Assembly: GCF_001693815.1 (NCBI RefSeq)
Contig: NZ_MBQD01000023.1
Location: 1 to 64,000 of the forward strand
DNA: 64,000 bases
From: Tessaracoccus lapidicaptus
GTDB taxonomy: Bacteria > Actinomycetota > Actinomycetes > Propionibacteriales > Propionibacteriaceae
Direction: 5' to 3'
The translations under genes were made by a program, and so were the position numbers. Below the pieces are notes generated by a model that was given only the letters and a program-made list of their open reading frames with translations, was not told the origin of the DNA and did not search any database. Shown here piece after piece: positions 27,287 through 36,599 of this stretch. How positions within the stretch are numbered: position 1 is the first letter of the stretch; each line of letters begins with the position of its first letter.

Positions 27287-28078
27287 ATGACCACCGAAGC
27301 TCCCGGCACGGACGCCCGCCCGGCCCGTTCCGCCGCCCCGCACGTCGCCCTGTTCGCGACGTGTATCACCGACACGATGAAGCCGTCGGTCCCCATCGCC
27401 ACCGTCAAGCTGCTCGAGCGGCTCGGCTGTCGCGTGTCGTTCCCCATGAAGCAGACCTGCTGCGGCCAGATCATGACCAACACGGGCTACTACAAGGAAG
27501 CACTCCCGGCCGTGCGGAACTACGCGGACACGTTCGGCGAGTACGACTACATCGTCGGCCCGTCCGGGTCCTGCGTCGGTTCAGTGCGTGAGCAGCACGT
27601 CATGCTCGCCCAGGACGCGGGCGACGAAGGGCTCGCGACCGCCGCGGGGGCCGTGGCGTCCCGCACGTACGAGCTGACGGAGTTCATCGTCGACGTGCTG
27701 GGAGTCACCGACGTGGGCGCCTACTTCCCGCACCGCGTGACCTATCACCCCACCTGCCATTCGATGCGCATCGCGAAGGTCGGCGACCGGCCGCTGCAGC
27801 TGCTGCGGGCCGTCCGGGGCATCGACCTCGTCGATCTGCCGAAGGCCGAGCAGTGCTGCGGATTCGGCGGCACCTTCTCCGTCAAGAACTCCGAGGTGTC
27901 CGTCGCGATGGCGTCGGACAAGGCGCGGCACGTGCGGTCCACCGACGCTGAGTTCCTCGTGGCCGGCGACCACGCCTGCCTCATGAACATCGGCGGCGTC
28001 CTGCACCGGCAGCGGGCAGGAATCAAGACCATCCATCTGGCCGAGATCCTGGCCAGCACCGAGGAGGACCAGCGATGA
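27287..28078 (+). CDS. lutA: L-lactate oxidation complex protein LutA
   Basis: A 263-residue (Fe-S)-binding protein of the CCG family. Two cysteine-rich modules are visible: TCCGQI with GPSGSC in the first half, and YHPTCHS with QCCGFGGTFSVKN in the second. LutABC together oxidise L-lactate to pyruvate. ATG 27287 has GAGGAG upstream; an in-frame GTG at 27263 is less likely. The gene overlaps lutB by ATGA. Confidence 0.94.
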   Translation: MTTEAPGTDARPARSAAPHVALFATCITDTMKPSVPIATVKLLERLGCRVSFPMKQTCCGQIMTNTGYYKEALPAVRNYADTFGEYDYIVGPSGSCVGSVREQHVMLAQDAGDEGLATAAGAVASRTYELTEFIVDVLGVTDVGAYFPHRVTYHPTCHSMRIAKVGDRPLQLLRAVRGIDLVDLPKAEQCCGFGGTFSVKNSEVSVAMASDKARHVRSTDAEFLVAGDHACLMNIGGVLHRQRAGIKTIHLAEILASTEEDQR

Positions 28079-29547
28079 CCGAGCGGCGAACCCCGGAACC
28101 CGGCTCCTGGCTGGGGATCCCCCCCTTCCCGAAGGCGGCCAAGTCCGCGCTCGAGAACGCCGAACAGCGCAAGAACCTGCGCCACGCGACCGGGACCATC
28201 CGCGCCAAGCGCGTCGCGCGCGCGGCCGAGGTGCCCGACTGGGAAGAACTGCGGACCGCGGGGGCGCAGATCAAGGACCGCGTCGCCCGTCACCTGGAGC
28301 ACTACCTGCTCCAGGCGGAGGCAGCGATGACCGCGGCCGGCATCACGGTGCACTGGGCACGCGACGCGGACGACGCCAACCGGATCGTCACCGAGATCGC
28401 CCAGGCCAAGGGTGTCGACGAGGTCGTCAAGATCAAGTCCATGGTCACGCAGGAGATCGACCTCAACGAGCACCTGGAGGCCAACGGCATCGCGGCCTGG
28501 GAGACGGACCTGGCCGAGCTCATCGTCCAGCTGGGCCACGACCTGCCCAGCCACATCCTCGTCCCCGCGATCCACCGCAACCGGTCCGAGGTCCGGGAGA
28601 TCTTCACCACCGAGATGGGCCGCTACGGCACCCCCGCGCCGGAGGGCATCTCCGACAACCCCGCCGAGTTGACCGACGCGGCACGCACGCACCTGCGGGA
28701 GAAGTTCCTCCGGGCCAAGATGGCGGTGTCCGGCGGAAACTTCATCGTCGCGGAGACCGGCACGCTCGTCGTCGTCGAGTCGGAGGGCAACGGCCGCATG
28801 TGTCTGACGCTGCCCGAGACCATGGTGTCCATCGTCGGCATCGAGAAGATCGTGCCGACGCTGCAGGACCTCGAGGTCTTCCTCAAGCTGTTGCCGCGGT
28901 CGTCGACCGGCGAGCGGATGAACCCGTACACGTCCTTCTGGACCGGAGTCACCCCCGGTGATGGCCCCCAGGACCTGCACGTCGTCCTCCTGGACAACGG
29001 CCGTACCAATGCCTTGGCCGACCCCCACGGCCGCGCCGCCCTGCGCTGCATCCGGTGCTCAGCCTGCCTCAACATCTGCCCGGTGTACGAGAGGGTCGGC
29101 GGCCACGCCTACGGCTCCCCCTACCCGGGTCCGATCGGCGCGATCCTCGGCCCGCAGCTGCGAGGCATGGACAACCCGAACGACCGGGCACTGCCCTTCG
29201 CCTCCACGCTGTGCGGTGCCTGCAACGAGGTGTGTCCGGTGCGGATTCCCTTCACCGACATCCTGGTGCACCTGCGGCACAAGGCCGTGGAGTACAAGAC
29301 CGCCAAGCACCCCACCGGCGAACAGGCCCTCATGAAGGGCGCGGGATGGTTGATGGCCGACGGCTCGCACCTCGAGACCGCCCAGCAGGCCAGCCAGCTG
29401 GCCGGCAAGGTCCTACGCGGCAAGTGGCTCGGCCCCCTTCCGATCCCCATCGCGTCGCGCTGGCTGCAGGCCCGCGACGTCGAGGCCCCACCCGCCCAGA
29501 CCTTCCGTCAGTGGTGGAAGGACAACCACGAAGGAGACCAGCAGTGA
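28075..29547 (+). CDS. lutB: L-lactate oxidation iron-sulfur protein LutB
   Basis: A 490-residue protein with an LUD domain (about 65-290, including KSMVTQEIDLNEHL and AETGTLVVVESEGNGRM) and a C-terminal dicluster ferredoxin region with CIRCSACLNICP and CGACNEVCP, which bind two [4Fe-4S] clusters. It passes electrons from lactate oxidation to the respiratory chain. The start overlaps lutA and the stop overlaps lutC, so the complex is made from coupled genes. Confidence 0.95.
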   Translation: MTERRTPEPGSWLGIPPFPKAAKSALENAEQRKNLRHATGTIRAKRVARAAEVPDWEELRTAGAQIKDRVARHLEHYLLQAEAAMTAAGITVHWARDADDANRIVTEIAQAKGVDEVVKIKSMVTQEIDLNEHLEANGIAAWETDLAELIVQLGHDLPSHILVPAIHRNRSEVREIFTTEMGRYGTPAPEGISDNPAELTDAARTHLREKFLRAKMAVSGGNFIVAETGTLVVVESEGNGRMCLTLPETMVSIVGIEKIVPTLQDLEVFLKLLPRSSTGERMNPYTSFWTGVTPGDGPQDLHVVLLDNGRTNALADPHGRAALRCIRCSACLNICPVYERVGGHAYGSPYPGPIGAILGPQLRGMDNPNDRALPFASTLCGACNEVCPVRIPFTDILVHLRHKAVEYKTAKHPTGEQALMKGAGWLMADGSHLETAQQASQLAGKVLRGKWLGPLPIPIASRWLQARDVEAPPAQTFRQWWKDNHEGDQQ

Positions 29548-30197
29548 ACGCACGCGAGGAGGTGTTGCGCCGCGTCCGGCGTGCCACCGCTGACGTCACC
29601 GAAGACCGCCCCGAGGTGGATGTACCGGTCGAGTGGGTGTACGGACGCCCACTGGACACGGTTGACGTCCTCGCCGACTTCGTCGAGAAGGTCGAGGACT
29701 ACAAGGCGACGGTCGATCGGTGTGCCGAGTCCGGTATCGGCACCACGATCGTCCAGGCCCTGCAACGCCTCGGGGCCACCAGCGTGGTGGTGCCGGGCGG
29801 GCTGCCCGGAGAGTGGACGGCGGCCATCGGCGCGTCCGGCATCCAGGTCTACCGCGACGAGCCACCACTCAGTCACGCCCAGCTCAACACCATCGACGCG
29901 GTCGTGACGACCTCGGCCGTGGCCATGGCCGACTCGGGCACGATCGCGCTCGACCATTCCGCCGGGCAGGGACGTCGCGCCCTGAGCCTGCTGCCGGACC
30001 GGCACATCTGCGTGGTCCGGGCCGACCAGGTGGTCAGCGACGTGCCGGAGGGCATGACCCGCCTGGCGCCCGCTCTCCGGGAACGCCGGCCGGTCACCTG
30101 GCTGAGCGGGGGCTCGGCCACCAGCGACATCGAGCTGAGCCGGGTCGAGGGCGTCCACGGCCCTCGTCACCTCTCGGTGGTGCTGGTCGAGGGCTAA
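29544..30197 (+). CDS. lutC: L-lactate utilisation protein LutC
   Basis: A 217-residue LUD-domain protein, third subunit of the lactate oxidation complex. The LUD core includes VVTTSAVAMADSGTIALDHSAGQGRR and LLPDRHICVVRADQVV. The start is GTG 29544, overlapping the lutB stop (GTGA) with AAGGAGA upstream. The stop shares bases with the convergent parE stop (CTAA, 30194-30197). Confidence 0.94.
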   Translation: MNAREEVLRRVRRATADVTEDRPEVDVPVEWVYGRPLDTVDVLADFVEKVEDYKATVDRCAESGIGTTIVQALQRLGATSVVVPGGLPGEWTAAIGASGIQVYRDEPPLSHAQLNTIDAVVTTSAVAMADSGTIALDHSAGQGRRALSLLPDRHICVVRADQVVSDVPEGMTRLAPALRERRPVTWLSGGSATSDIELSRVEGVHGPRHLSVVLVEG

Positions 30198-32272
30198 GCG
30201 TCGATCCGGTCGGCCTCAAGGGCGTAGGCCCCCTCAACGATGAACTCCTTGCGGGGGCCGACGTCGTTGCCCATCAGCATCTCGAACACCCGCTCCGCGG
30301 CGGCGGCGTCATCCACCGTCAGCCGCCGCAGGGTGCGGTGCCGCGGGTTCATGGTGGTGTCGGCCAGCTGATCGGCGTCCATCTCGCCGAGGCCCTTGTA
30401 GCGCTGCGGATCCTTGAACGCCTGGCCGCGCTTGGTGAGCTCGGCGGCCTTGCGCTGGTACTCCGCGTCCGAGTAGGTGTAGATGTACTTCTCGTAGCCC
30501 CGCTTGGGGTTGATGAGCTCGAACCGATGCAGGGGCGGGACGGCCGAGTAGATGCGCCCCGCCTCCACCAGGGGGCGCATGTACCGGAAGAACAGCGTTG
30601 CCAGCAGCGTGCGGATGTGGGCGCCGTCGGCGTCGGCGTCGGCCATGAAGATGATCTTGCCGTAGCGGACGGCCTCGAGATCGAACGTCCGCCCGGAACC
30701 GGCGCCCACGACCTGGATGATGGAGGCGCACTCGGCGTTCTTGAGCATGTCCCCCACTGACGCCTTCTGGACGTTGAGGATCTTGCCGCGGATCGGCAGC
30801 AGCGCCTGGAACTCCGAGTTCCGCGCGACGTTGGCGGTGCCCAGTGCCGAGTCGCCCTCGACGATGAACAGCTCAGTGCCGTCCACGGCGGTGGACCGGC
30901 AGTCCTTGAGCTTAGGCGGCAGCGCGGAGGAGGCCAGCGCGTTCTTACGGCGCTGGTTCTCCTTGTGCGCCCGAGCCTGGACGCGGGTCCGCGAGGCGTT
31001 GACCACCTTCTCCATGAGGGTCCGGGCGACGGGGCGGACTGCGGCCTTGGTGCTCGTGAGGAACTCCGCCAACTCGCGCTCGACGATGCCGGTCACCAGC
31101 TTCTGGACCGGCGGAGTGCCGAGGACCTCCTTCGTCTGGCCCTCGAACTGCGGCTCGGCCAGGCGCACCGTCACGACGGCGGTGAGGCCTTCCATGCAGT
31201 CGTCCTTGATGATCTCCTCGCCGGCCTTGAGGAGCCGCGTCCCGTCGAGCGACTTGACGAAGGCGCGCGTGAGGCCGCGCTCGAAGCCCGCGACATGCGT
31301 GCCGCCCTTCGGGGTGGCGATGATGTTCACGAACGACTTGACGGTCGTGTCGTATCCGGTGCCCCAGCGCACGGCGATGTCGACGTCGAGATCCCGCTCG
31401 ACGTCGGTGGGCGTCATGGCCCCCGAATCGTCCAGCATCGGGACCGTCTCGACGAAGGCGTCGTGTCCCTGGAGCCGGATCACGTCGGTGAGAGGGGCGT
31501 CGTGGGCGAGGAAGTCGGCGAACTCGGTGATGCCGCCGACGTGGACGAACGTCTCCCGCGACGGCTCGTCGCCGCGCCGGTCGGCCACATCGAGGGCGAG
31601 TCCGGGAACCAGGAACGACGTCTGGCGCGCCCGGTCGTGCAGGTGGCTCAGCGACAGTTCGGCATCGGCCAGGAAGATCTGCCGGTCGGGCCAGTAGCGG
31701 ACCCGTGTGCCGGTCACGCCCTTGGCCACGCGCCCTGTCTTGCGAAGTCCGCTCTGCGGGGTGAAGGCCGCGTTCGGCCCGTCGCCGTCGAAGACGCCCG
31801 GAACGCCGCGGCGGAAGCTCATCGACCACGTCGCTCCCCCGCGGTCCACCTCGACGTCGAGCCGCGTGCTCAGGGCGTTGACGACCGAGGCGCCCACGCC
31901 GTGCAGACCACCCGTGGCGTTGTACGACGAGTTGCCGAACTTACCGCCGGCGTGCAGCTTGGTGAACACCACCTCGACGCCACTGAGGCCGGTGCGGGGC
32001 TCGGTGTCGACCGGGATGCCGCGGGCGTGATCGGCGACGAAGACGGAGCCGTCGCCGTCCAGGACCACCTCGATGCGATCGCCGAAGCCGGCGAGCGCCT
32101 CGTCGACCGCGTTGTCGATGATCTCCCAGAGGCAGTGCATGAGCCCGCGGGTGTCGGTCGAGCCGATGTACATCGCGGGGCGCTTACGCACCGCCTCCAA
32201 CCCCTCGAGCACCAGGAGGTTCTTCGCCTCGTAGTCGCGCGAGTGGGGCTGCTTGCTCTTCGGGGTCTGCAC
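30194..32272 (-). CDS. parE: DNA topoisomerase IV subunit B (GyrB-like)
   Basis: A 692-residue ATPase subunit of a type IIA topoisomerase. GHKL ATPase motifs are EIIDNAVDEALAG (N box), DHARGIPV and GGLHGVGASVVNALS. The TOPRIM domain has EGDSALG and MADADADGAHIRTL. It is shorter than typical GyrB with insertion. With ParC at 21675-24161 it would form topoisomerase IV for decatenation. In most bacteria the two genes are adjacent or nearly so; here they are six kilobases apart, convergent, with the lactate genes between. GTG 32272 follows TAGCCT by six bases. Confidence 0.93.
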   Translation of the reverse strand: MQTPKSKQPHSRDYEAKNLLVLEGLEAVRKRPAMYIGSTDTRGLMHCLWEIIDNAVDEALAGFGDRIEVVLDGDGSVFVADHARGIPVDTEPRTGLSGVEVVFTKLHAGGKFGNSSYNATGGLHGVGASVVNALSTRLDVEVDRGGATWSMSFRRGVPGVFDGDGPNAAFTPQSGLRKTGRVAKGVTGTRVRYWPDRQIFLADAELSLSHLHDRARQTSFLVPGLALDVADRRGDEPSRETFVHVGGITEFADFLAHDAPLTDVIRLQGHDAFVETVPMLDDSGAMTPTDVERDLDVDIAVRWGTGYDTTVKSFVNIIATPKGGTHVAGFERGLTRAFVKSLDGTRLLKAGEEIIKDDCMEGLTAVVTVRLAEPQFEGQTKEVLGTPPVQKLVTGIVERELAEFLTSTKAAVRPVARTLMEKVVNASRTRVQARAHKENQRRKNALASSALPPKLKDCRSTAVDGTELFIVEGDSALGTANVARNSEFQALLPIRGKILNVQKASVGDMLKNAECASIIQVVGAGSGRTFDLEAVRYGKIIFMADADADGAHIRTLLATLFFRYMRPLVEAGRIYSAVPPLHRFELINPKRGYEKYIYTYSDAEYQRKAAELTKRGQAFKDPQRYKGLGEMDADQLADTTMNPRHRTLRRLTVDDAAAAERVFEMLMGNDVGPRKEFIVEGAYALEADRIDA

Positions 32273-32278
32273 CGGCCT

Positions 32279-32284
32279 AGGCTA
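32279..32284 (-). promoter_or_regulatory. leaderless -10 element of parE
   Basis: TAGCCT on the minus strand lies six bases before GTG 32272. No Shine-Dalgarno sequence is present. Confidence 0.6.
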
Positions 32285-32405
32285 CCGGGCGCCGACGCGG
32301 CCGCCGTCGCACGAAACGCGGGCGGGTACGCCGGGAACATTTGCGCCGTCCGGTACGTTGAACTTTCCGATCACGTTGATCAGATCACACGGTGGGAGGA
32401 CCGCG

Positions 32406-32606
32406 ATGACCGAGATTGCCATGGACCCTACGCTGACCGCCATCGACCGTTGCGACCGCTGCGGCGCTCAGGCCTATCTCCGCGTCTTTCTGCGGTCGGG
32501 CGGCGAGCTGATGTTCTGCGCCCACCACGCCGCGCAGCACCGCGAGAAGCTGACCGAGGTGGCCAGCCACATCCACGACGAGACGAGCCGGCTCAGCCAG
32601 CGCTGA
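32406..32606 (+). CDS. DUF7455 small zinc-ribbon-like protein
   Basis: A 66-residue protein with CDRCGAQAYLRVFLRSGGEL followed by FCAHHAAQHREKL: one CxxC pair plus C-x-H-H, consistent with a single zinc site. The family is known from actinobacteria, often near sigma-factor or topoisomerase genes; its function is unknown. ATG 32406 has GGGAGGA upstream. The last 14 bases overlap the convergent nudC. Confidence 0.85.
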   Translation: MTEIAMDPTLTAIDRCDRCGAQAYLRVFLRSGGELMFCAHHAAQHREKLTEVASHIHDETSRLSQR

Positions 32607-33423
32607 GCCACCGCTCGATCAGGTGTCGCGCGATCGACGCCTGACCGGGCAGCGTGAGGGCTCCGGAACCGACGGCGGCGGCGAGATCCGCGCGGGTGTA
32701 GTACGCACCCTCGGCGATCTCGTCGCCGTCGACGTCTATCCGGCCGTCCTCGGCGCGCGCCTCGAACCCCAGCATGAGCGACCTCGGCATCGGCCAGGGC
32801 TGGCTGGCCACGTAGGACACTCCGGTCAGCCGGACGCCGACCTCCTCGGCGGCCTCGCGGTGACACGCCTGCTCGGCGGACTCGCCGGCCTCCACGAACC
32901 CCGCCACGACCGAGACCCGTCGGGCGGCCCACTGTCCCTGCCGCGCCAACAGGATCCGGTCGGCCGGGTCCGTGATGGCGACGATGACGCACGGATCGAT
33001 TCTGGGGAAGGCCAACGCCCCGCACTCCGGGCAGGACCGCCGCGCCCCCAGCAGGTCCGGGACGGTTCTAGTACCACAGGCTTCGCACGTGGGCGACGTA
33101 GCATGCCACCGGGCGAGCGCCACGGCCGCCGCGAGGGGATCGGCCATGGTGGGGTCGAGATCCCGCCATCCGATGGTGGGCCCCTCAACGGCCGTGACGC
33201 GGCGGGCGAGCCACGGGCGGCCCTGATACCACCCCAGCAGGATGTCCTCGTCGCGGAGGTCCCCCGGCGCCGCGAGCCGGCGGGGGGCGCCGGCGTCCGC
33301 GGCGAGGTTGCCCGCGCCGTCGACCTCGATCACGACCGCCTGGGACCACGCCGCCCGGAGCTGCTCCGGGACCCGGCGTGCGGCGGACCGGTCGAGTCCG
33401 GACGGTGTCGTCCACTGATTCAT
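32593..33423 (-). CDS. nudC: NAD(+)/NADH diphosphatase NudC
   Basis: Hydrolyses NADH and removes NAD caps from RNA. The 276 residues contain an N-terminal domain, a zinc ribbon (CEAC and CPEC around 112-135), the Nudix box GFVEAGESAEQACHREAAEEVG-like segment (G-x5-E-x7-REUxEExG), and the NudC-specific SQPWPMPRSLMLGF. The ATG overlaps the adnB stop (ATGA), so it is the last gene of the adnA-adnB-nudC operon. Confidence 0.95.
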   Translation of the reverse strand: MNQWTTPSGLDRSAARRVPEQLRAAWSQAVVIEVDGAGNLAADAGAPRRLAAPGDLRDEDILLGWYQGRPWLARRVTAVEGPTIGWRDLDPTMADPLAAAVALARWHATSPTCEACGTRTVPDLLGARRSCPECGALAFPRIDPCVIVAITDPADRILLARQGQWAARRVSVVAGFVEAGESAEQACHREAAEEVGVRLTGVSYVASQPWPMPRSLMLGFEARAEDGRIDVDGDEIAEGAYYTRADLAAAVGSGALTLPGQASIARHLIERWLSAG

Positions 33424-36400
33424 GACGGGTTCCTCCCTGAGGACAGAGCCTCATCGATGAGCGAGGACGGAGCGTCGACGAACCGGAGCCGGTCCGTGGG
33501 CACATGGTAGAACGCCGCGCCCACGACCGACGGGTCGACGCCGCGCGCCTCGGCCCACGCCTGTCGGTACACGGCCAGCTGGAGAGGGTCGGCGGCCCGG
33601 TCCGACGTCTTCCAGTCCACCACGAGATACTCGAGCCCCTCCACCTCCCAGCGGTACACGGCGTCGATGCGGCCACGCAGGACGTGCCCCGCACGCGCCA
33701 TGAGGAAGGGCACCTCGACGCCCAGCGGAGCCAGCGCCGCGAACTGGCCGGCCTCGAACGCGGCGGTGAGCGCCGCCAGCTCGTCCGCGTCGTCCAGGTC
33801 CGCACTCCCGTCGAACTCCTCGAGCATGGCGGGCAGCTCGAAGCGCTGCTGCAGCCAGGCGTGGAACCGGGAACCGGTGCGGGCCACCTGGGAGGGTCTG
33901 CGCGGCATCCGACGCACCAGCGATGCGGCGAAGGCCTCGGGATCGGCGCGCAGCCCCATGATCGCCGTTGCCGACAGGCCCTCGGGGAGTGTCACCTCGG
34001 TGAGGTGGCGGCGCCGGACCAGATCGGTGAGGTGGCTCGCCGCCGCGTCCCATTGCGCGACGCGGGCCTCGTCGTCGGGGGTGATGGTCCCCGATTCCCA
34101 CACCCAGGCCGCCTGCTCCTCCTCCCGGACGGCCAGGAGCCGGCCCGCCTCCCGGACGAGCTCCGCGGCGGCGCACCGGGCCGAGACCTGCTCCAGGTCG
34201 AGTTGGACGGGCCAGCCGGCGCGGACGGGCTCGGCGGGCACGGGGTTGGTCGCCGAGTCGCGCGTGGCCTCGTCGAGGTAGCAGCCCTCCGCCTCGGCCA
34301 GCTCCCGGATGACCGCGAAGTAGGGTGACTCCCCCCGCGGCCTGACGTTGCCCGGCGTCCAGACATGCGCGGTGGCCACCAGCAGCTGCTTGGCCCGCGT
34401 CGCGGCGACGTAGGCGAGACGGTCCTCGGAGAGGCGGTGCTCGATCCGGCCGGCGTCCCGCAGGGCCGCGAGCCCGTCCTTGGTGTGATCCCGCAGCTGC
34501 GGCACCGCGTCGGCGTCGCCGCGCAGGGGCGCAGGCAGGACCTCAGCACGCTGCGGCCAGATGCCCGACCGCGGCTCCGACGGGAACACCTTGTCGACGA
34601 GTCCGGGCAGGTAGACGGTGTCCCACTCGAGGCCCTTGGCCCGGTGCACCGTCAGGAGCTTGACCGAGTCCGCCTCGGAGGGCACGGCCTGCTGCAGCCC
34701 TTCCCCGTGTTCCTCTTCGGCGTCGAGATAGGCGAGCAGCCCGCTCAGGCTGCCGTCACCGTCGACGTCCGTGTAGCTCGACACCTCGGCGGCGAAGCGC
34801 GCGATCTGGGAGGTGTCGGCGCCGGCGGCCAGGAGCTCCGACTCCAGGCCGAGCACGTCGATGACGCGGGTGACCAGGTCCCCCACCGGCTCCGAGGAGT
34901 GCCGGCGCAACCCGGTGATCTCTGCGTGGAACCGCGCCAGGCGCTCCCGCGCCGCGGGGCTGAGTGGTGCGTCGCCCGGGTCCGCGACGGCGTCGAGGAG
35001 GCACACCATCTCGCCGGGATCCGCCCCCGTCACGCTATGAACCAGAGCGTCGTCCAGGCCCGTCGGGCGTCGGGACGGCGACACCATGGCCCGCGCCCGC
35101 TCCCCCAGCAGTTCCAGGTCCGCCAGGCCGATGTTCCACCGCGGTCCGGTGAGAAGAGCAGCGACGTCCGGGTTGGCGGTGACGTCGTCGATGACCCGGA
35201 GCGTCGACACCAGGGGGGCGATCTCGGGCAGGGCCAGCAGCCCTCCCAACCCGACGATCTCGACCGGGATGTCGCGATCCCGCAGCGCCTCGAAGATGGG
35301 GGCCAACAGTGCGTTGCGGCGGACGAGGATCGCCTGGTCCGCCCATCCGATGCCGGTCTCCCGGCGCGCCGCCACCATCTCGGCGATCCAGTCCACCTCG
35401 TCGCGGAAGGTGTCGAAGGTGGCCGCCGCCACCGACCCCGACGGCGCCGACGGCGGGGCCACGAGACTGACGCCCGCCTCGCCCGGGGCCGCGGCTAACG
35501 CCTTGGCCAGGCCGTTGCCGACCTGGAGGATGCGACGGCCGCTGCGGCGGTTGATGCTCAGCGTCTGGCGGACGGCGGGAGTGCCGTCCGATCTCCGAAA
35601 CGACATCGGGAACTCGAGGATGTTGCCCGACGCCGCGCCGCGCCACCCGTAGATGGCCTGGTAGGGGTCGCCCACCGCGGTGACGGGGAAGCCCATCGCG
35701 TCGCTGGACGGCGGGCCGGTGAAGAGACTCCTGAGCAGCCGTGCCTGGGCCGCGGAGGTGTCCTGGTACTCGTCCAGGAGCACGACGCCGAACCGGCGGC
35801 GCAGCTCGGTGCCCACGTCCGGCACCTGGGTGACGAGCCGGACAGCCTCGCGGAGCTGGTCGGCGAACTCGACGACGCCCAGCCGGCGCTTCAGGTCCTG
35901 GTATCGGACCACCAGATCCAGCAGCTCGCGCCGCTCGGCGGAGGCATCGAGCGCGCGTTCCACGTCGCGCATCACCTTCCCCCGCCACAGCGGGGCCGCC
36001 CGGAATCTCTCGTCAGCCGCGTCGCAGGCGGCGATGACGTCGGCCGGGTCCACCAGGTGCGACTGGAGTTCCGCATCCAGGGCCAGCACGCGCTCGGGGA
36101 TGTTGTGGTGGCTGAGCCTGCTGATGTGGTGGAACGGCCCAGGGGCGTCCGCCACCACCCGGGTGGCCAACCGGAACCGGGTGGCGCCGGTGATCATCAC
36201 CGGATCCCTGTCCAGTCCGATGCGCAGCCCGAACTCCGCCACGAGTCGGGCGGCGAACGAGTCGTAGGTCATGATGAGCTCGGCGCCGTCGCTCTCCGCG
36301 GAGCCGCCCACACCCGCACGGTCCAGAGCGACCGACACCCGCGAGGCCAGCTCCGCGGCCGCCTTCCTCGTGAAAGTGAGCCCGAGCACCTCCTCGGGGC

Positions 36401-36599
36401 GAACCTGCCCGGTCCCAACGAGCCACACGACGCGGGCGGCCATGACCGTGGTCTTACCGCTGCCCGCCCCGGCGATGATCACTGTCGGCTCGAGCGGCGA
36501 GGTGATGGCCGCCAGCTGCTCCTCGGAGAACGGGATCGCCAGCGCGTCGGCCACGTGCTCCGGCCGCGACATCGCGGGACGCAGACGGTGGATGGTCAT
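33420..36599 (-). CDS. adnB: AdnB-like UvrD helicase with RecB-type nuclease
   Basis: A 1059-residue motor-nuclease. The Walker A motif AGAGSGKTTVMAARVVWL and LGLTFTRKAAAEL match the active AdnB motor; Walker B is LLDEYQDTS. Helicase motif IV-VI sequences include VKLLTVHRAKGLEWDTVYL and YVAATRAKQLL. The C-terminal PD-(D/E)XK nuclease has GRIDAVYR and VDWKTSDRA. AdnAB resects double-strand breaks in actinobacteria in place of RecBCD or AddAB. The ATG 36599 overlaps the adnA stop. Any longer reading would enter adnA in another frame. Confidence 0.92.
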   Translation of the reverse strand: MTIHRLRPAMSRPEHVADALAIPFSEEQLAAITSPLEPTVIIAGAGSGKTTVMAARVVWLVGTGQVRPEEVLGLTFTRKAAAELASRVSVALDRAGVGGSAESDGAELIMTYDSFAARLVAEFGLRIGLDRDPVMITGATRFRLATRVVADAPGPFHHISRLSHHNIPERVLALDAELQSHLVDPADVIAACDAADERFRAAPLWRGKVMRDVERALDASAERRELLDLVVRYQDLKRRLGVVEFADQLREAVRLVTQVPDVGTELRRRFGVVLLDEYQDTSAAQARLLRSLFTGPPSSDAMGFPVTAVGDPYQAIYGWRGAASGNILEFPMSFRRSDGTPAVRQTLSINRRSGRRILQVGNGLAKALAAAPGEAGVSLVAPPSAPSGSVAAATFDTFRDEVDWIAEMVAARRETGIGWADQAILVRRNALLAPIFEALRDRDIPVEIVGLGGLLALPEIAPLVSTLRVIDDVTANPDVAALLTGPRWNIGLADLELLGERARAMVSPSRRPTGLDDALVHSVTGADPGEMVCLLDAVADPGDAPLSPAARERLARFHAEITGLRRHSSEPVGDLVTRVIDVLGLESELLAAGADTSQIARFAAEVSSYTDVDGDGSLSGLLAYLDAEEEHGEGLQQAVPSEADSVKLLTVHRAKGLEWDTVYLPGLVDKVFPSEPRSGIWPQRAEVLPAPLRGDADAVPQLRDHTKDGLAALRDAGRIEHRLSEDRLAYVAATRAKQLLVATAHVWTPGNVRPRGESPYFAVIRELAEAEGCYLDEATRDSATNPVPAEPVRAGWPVQLDLEQVSARCAAAELVREAGRLLAVREEEQAAWVWESGTITPDDEARVAQWDAAASHLTDLVRRRHLTEVTLPEGLSATAIMGLRADPEAFAASLVRRMPRRPSQVARTGSRFHAWLQQRFELPAMLEEFDGSADLDDADELAALTAAFEAGQFAALAPLGVEVPFLMARAGHVLRGRIDAVYRWEVEGLEYLVVDWKTSDRAADPLQLAVYRQAWAEARGVDPSVVGAAFYHVPTDRLRFVDAPSSLIDEALSSGRNPS

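Noticed and set aside
25358-27483. 700-residue minus-strand frame opposite lldP
   Set aside because: Repetitive Asp/Gly/Arg-rich translation typical of the antisense of a GC-rich membrane protein gene; no domain is visible.
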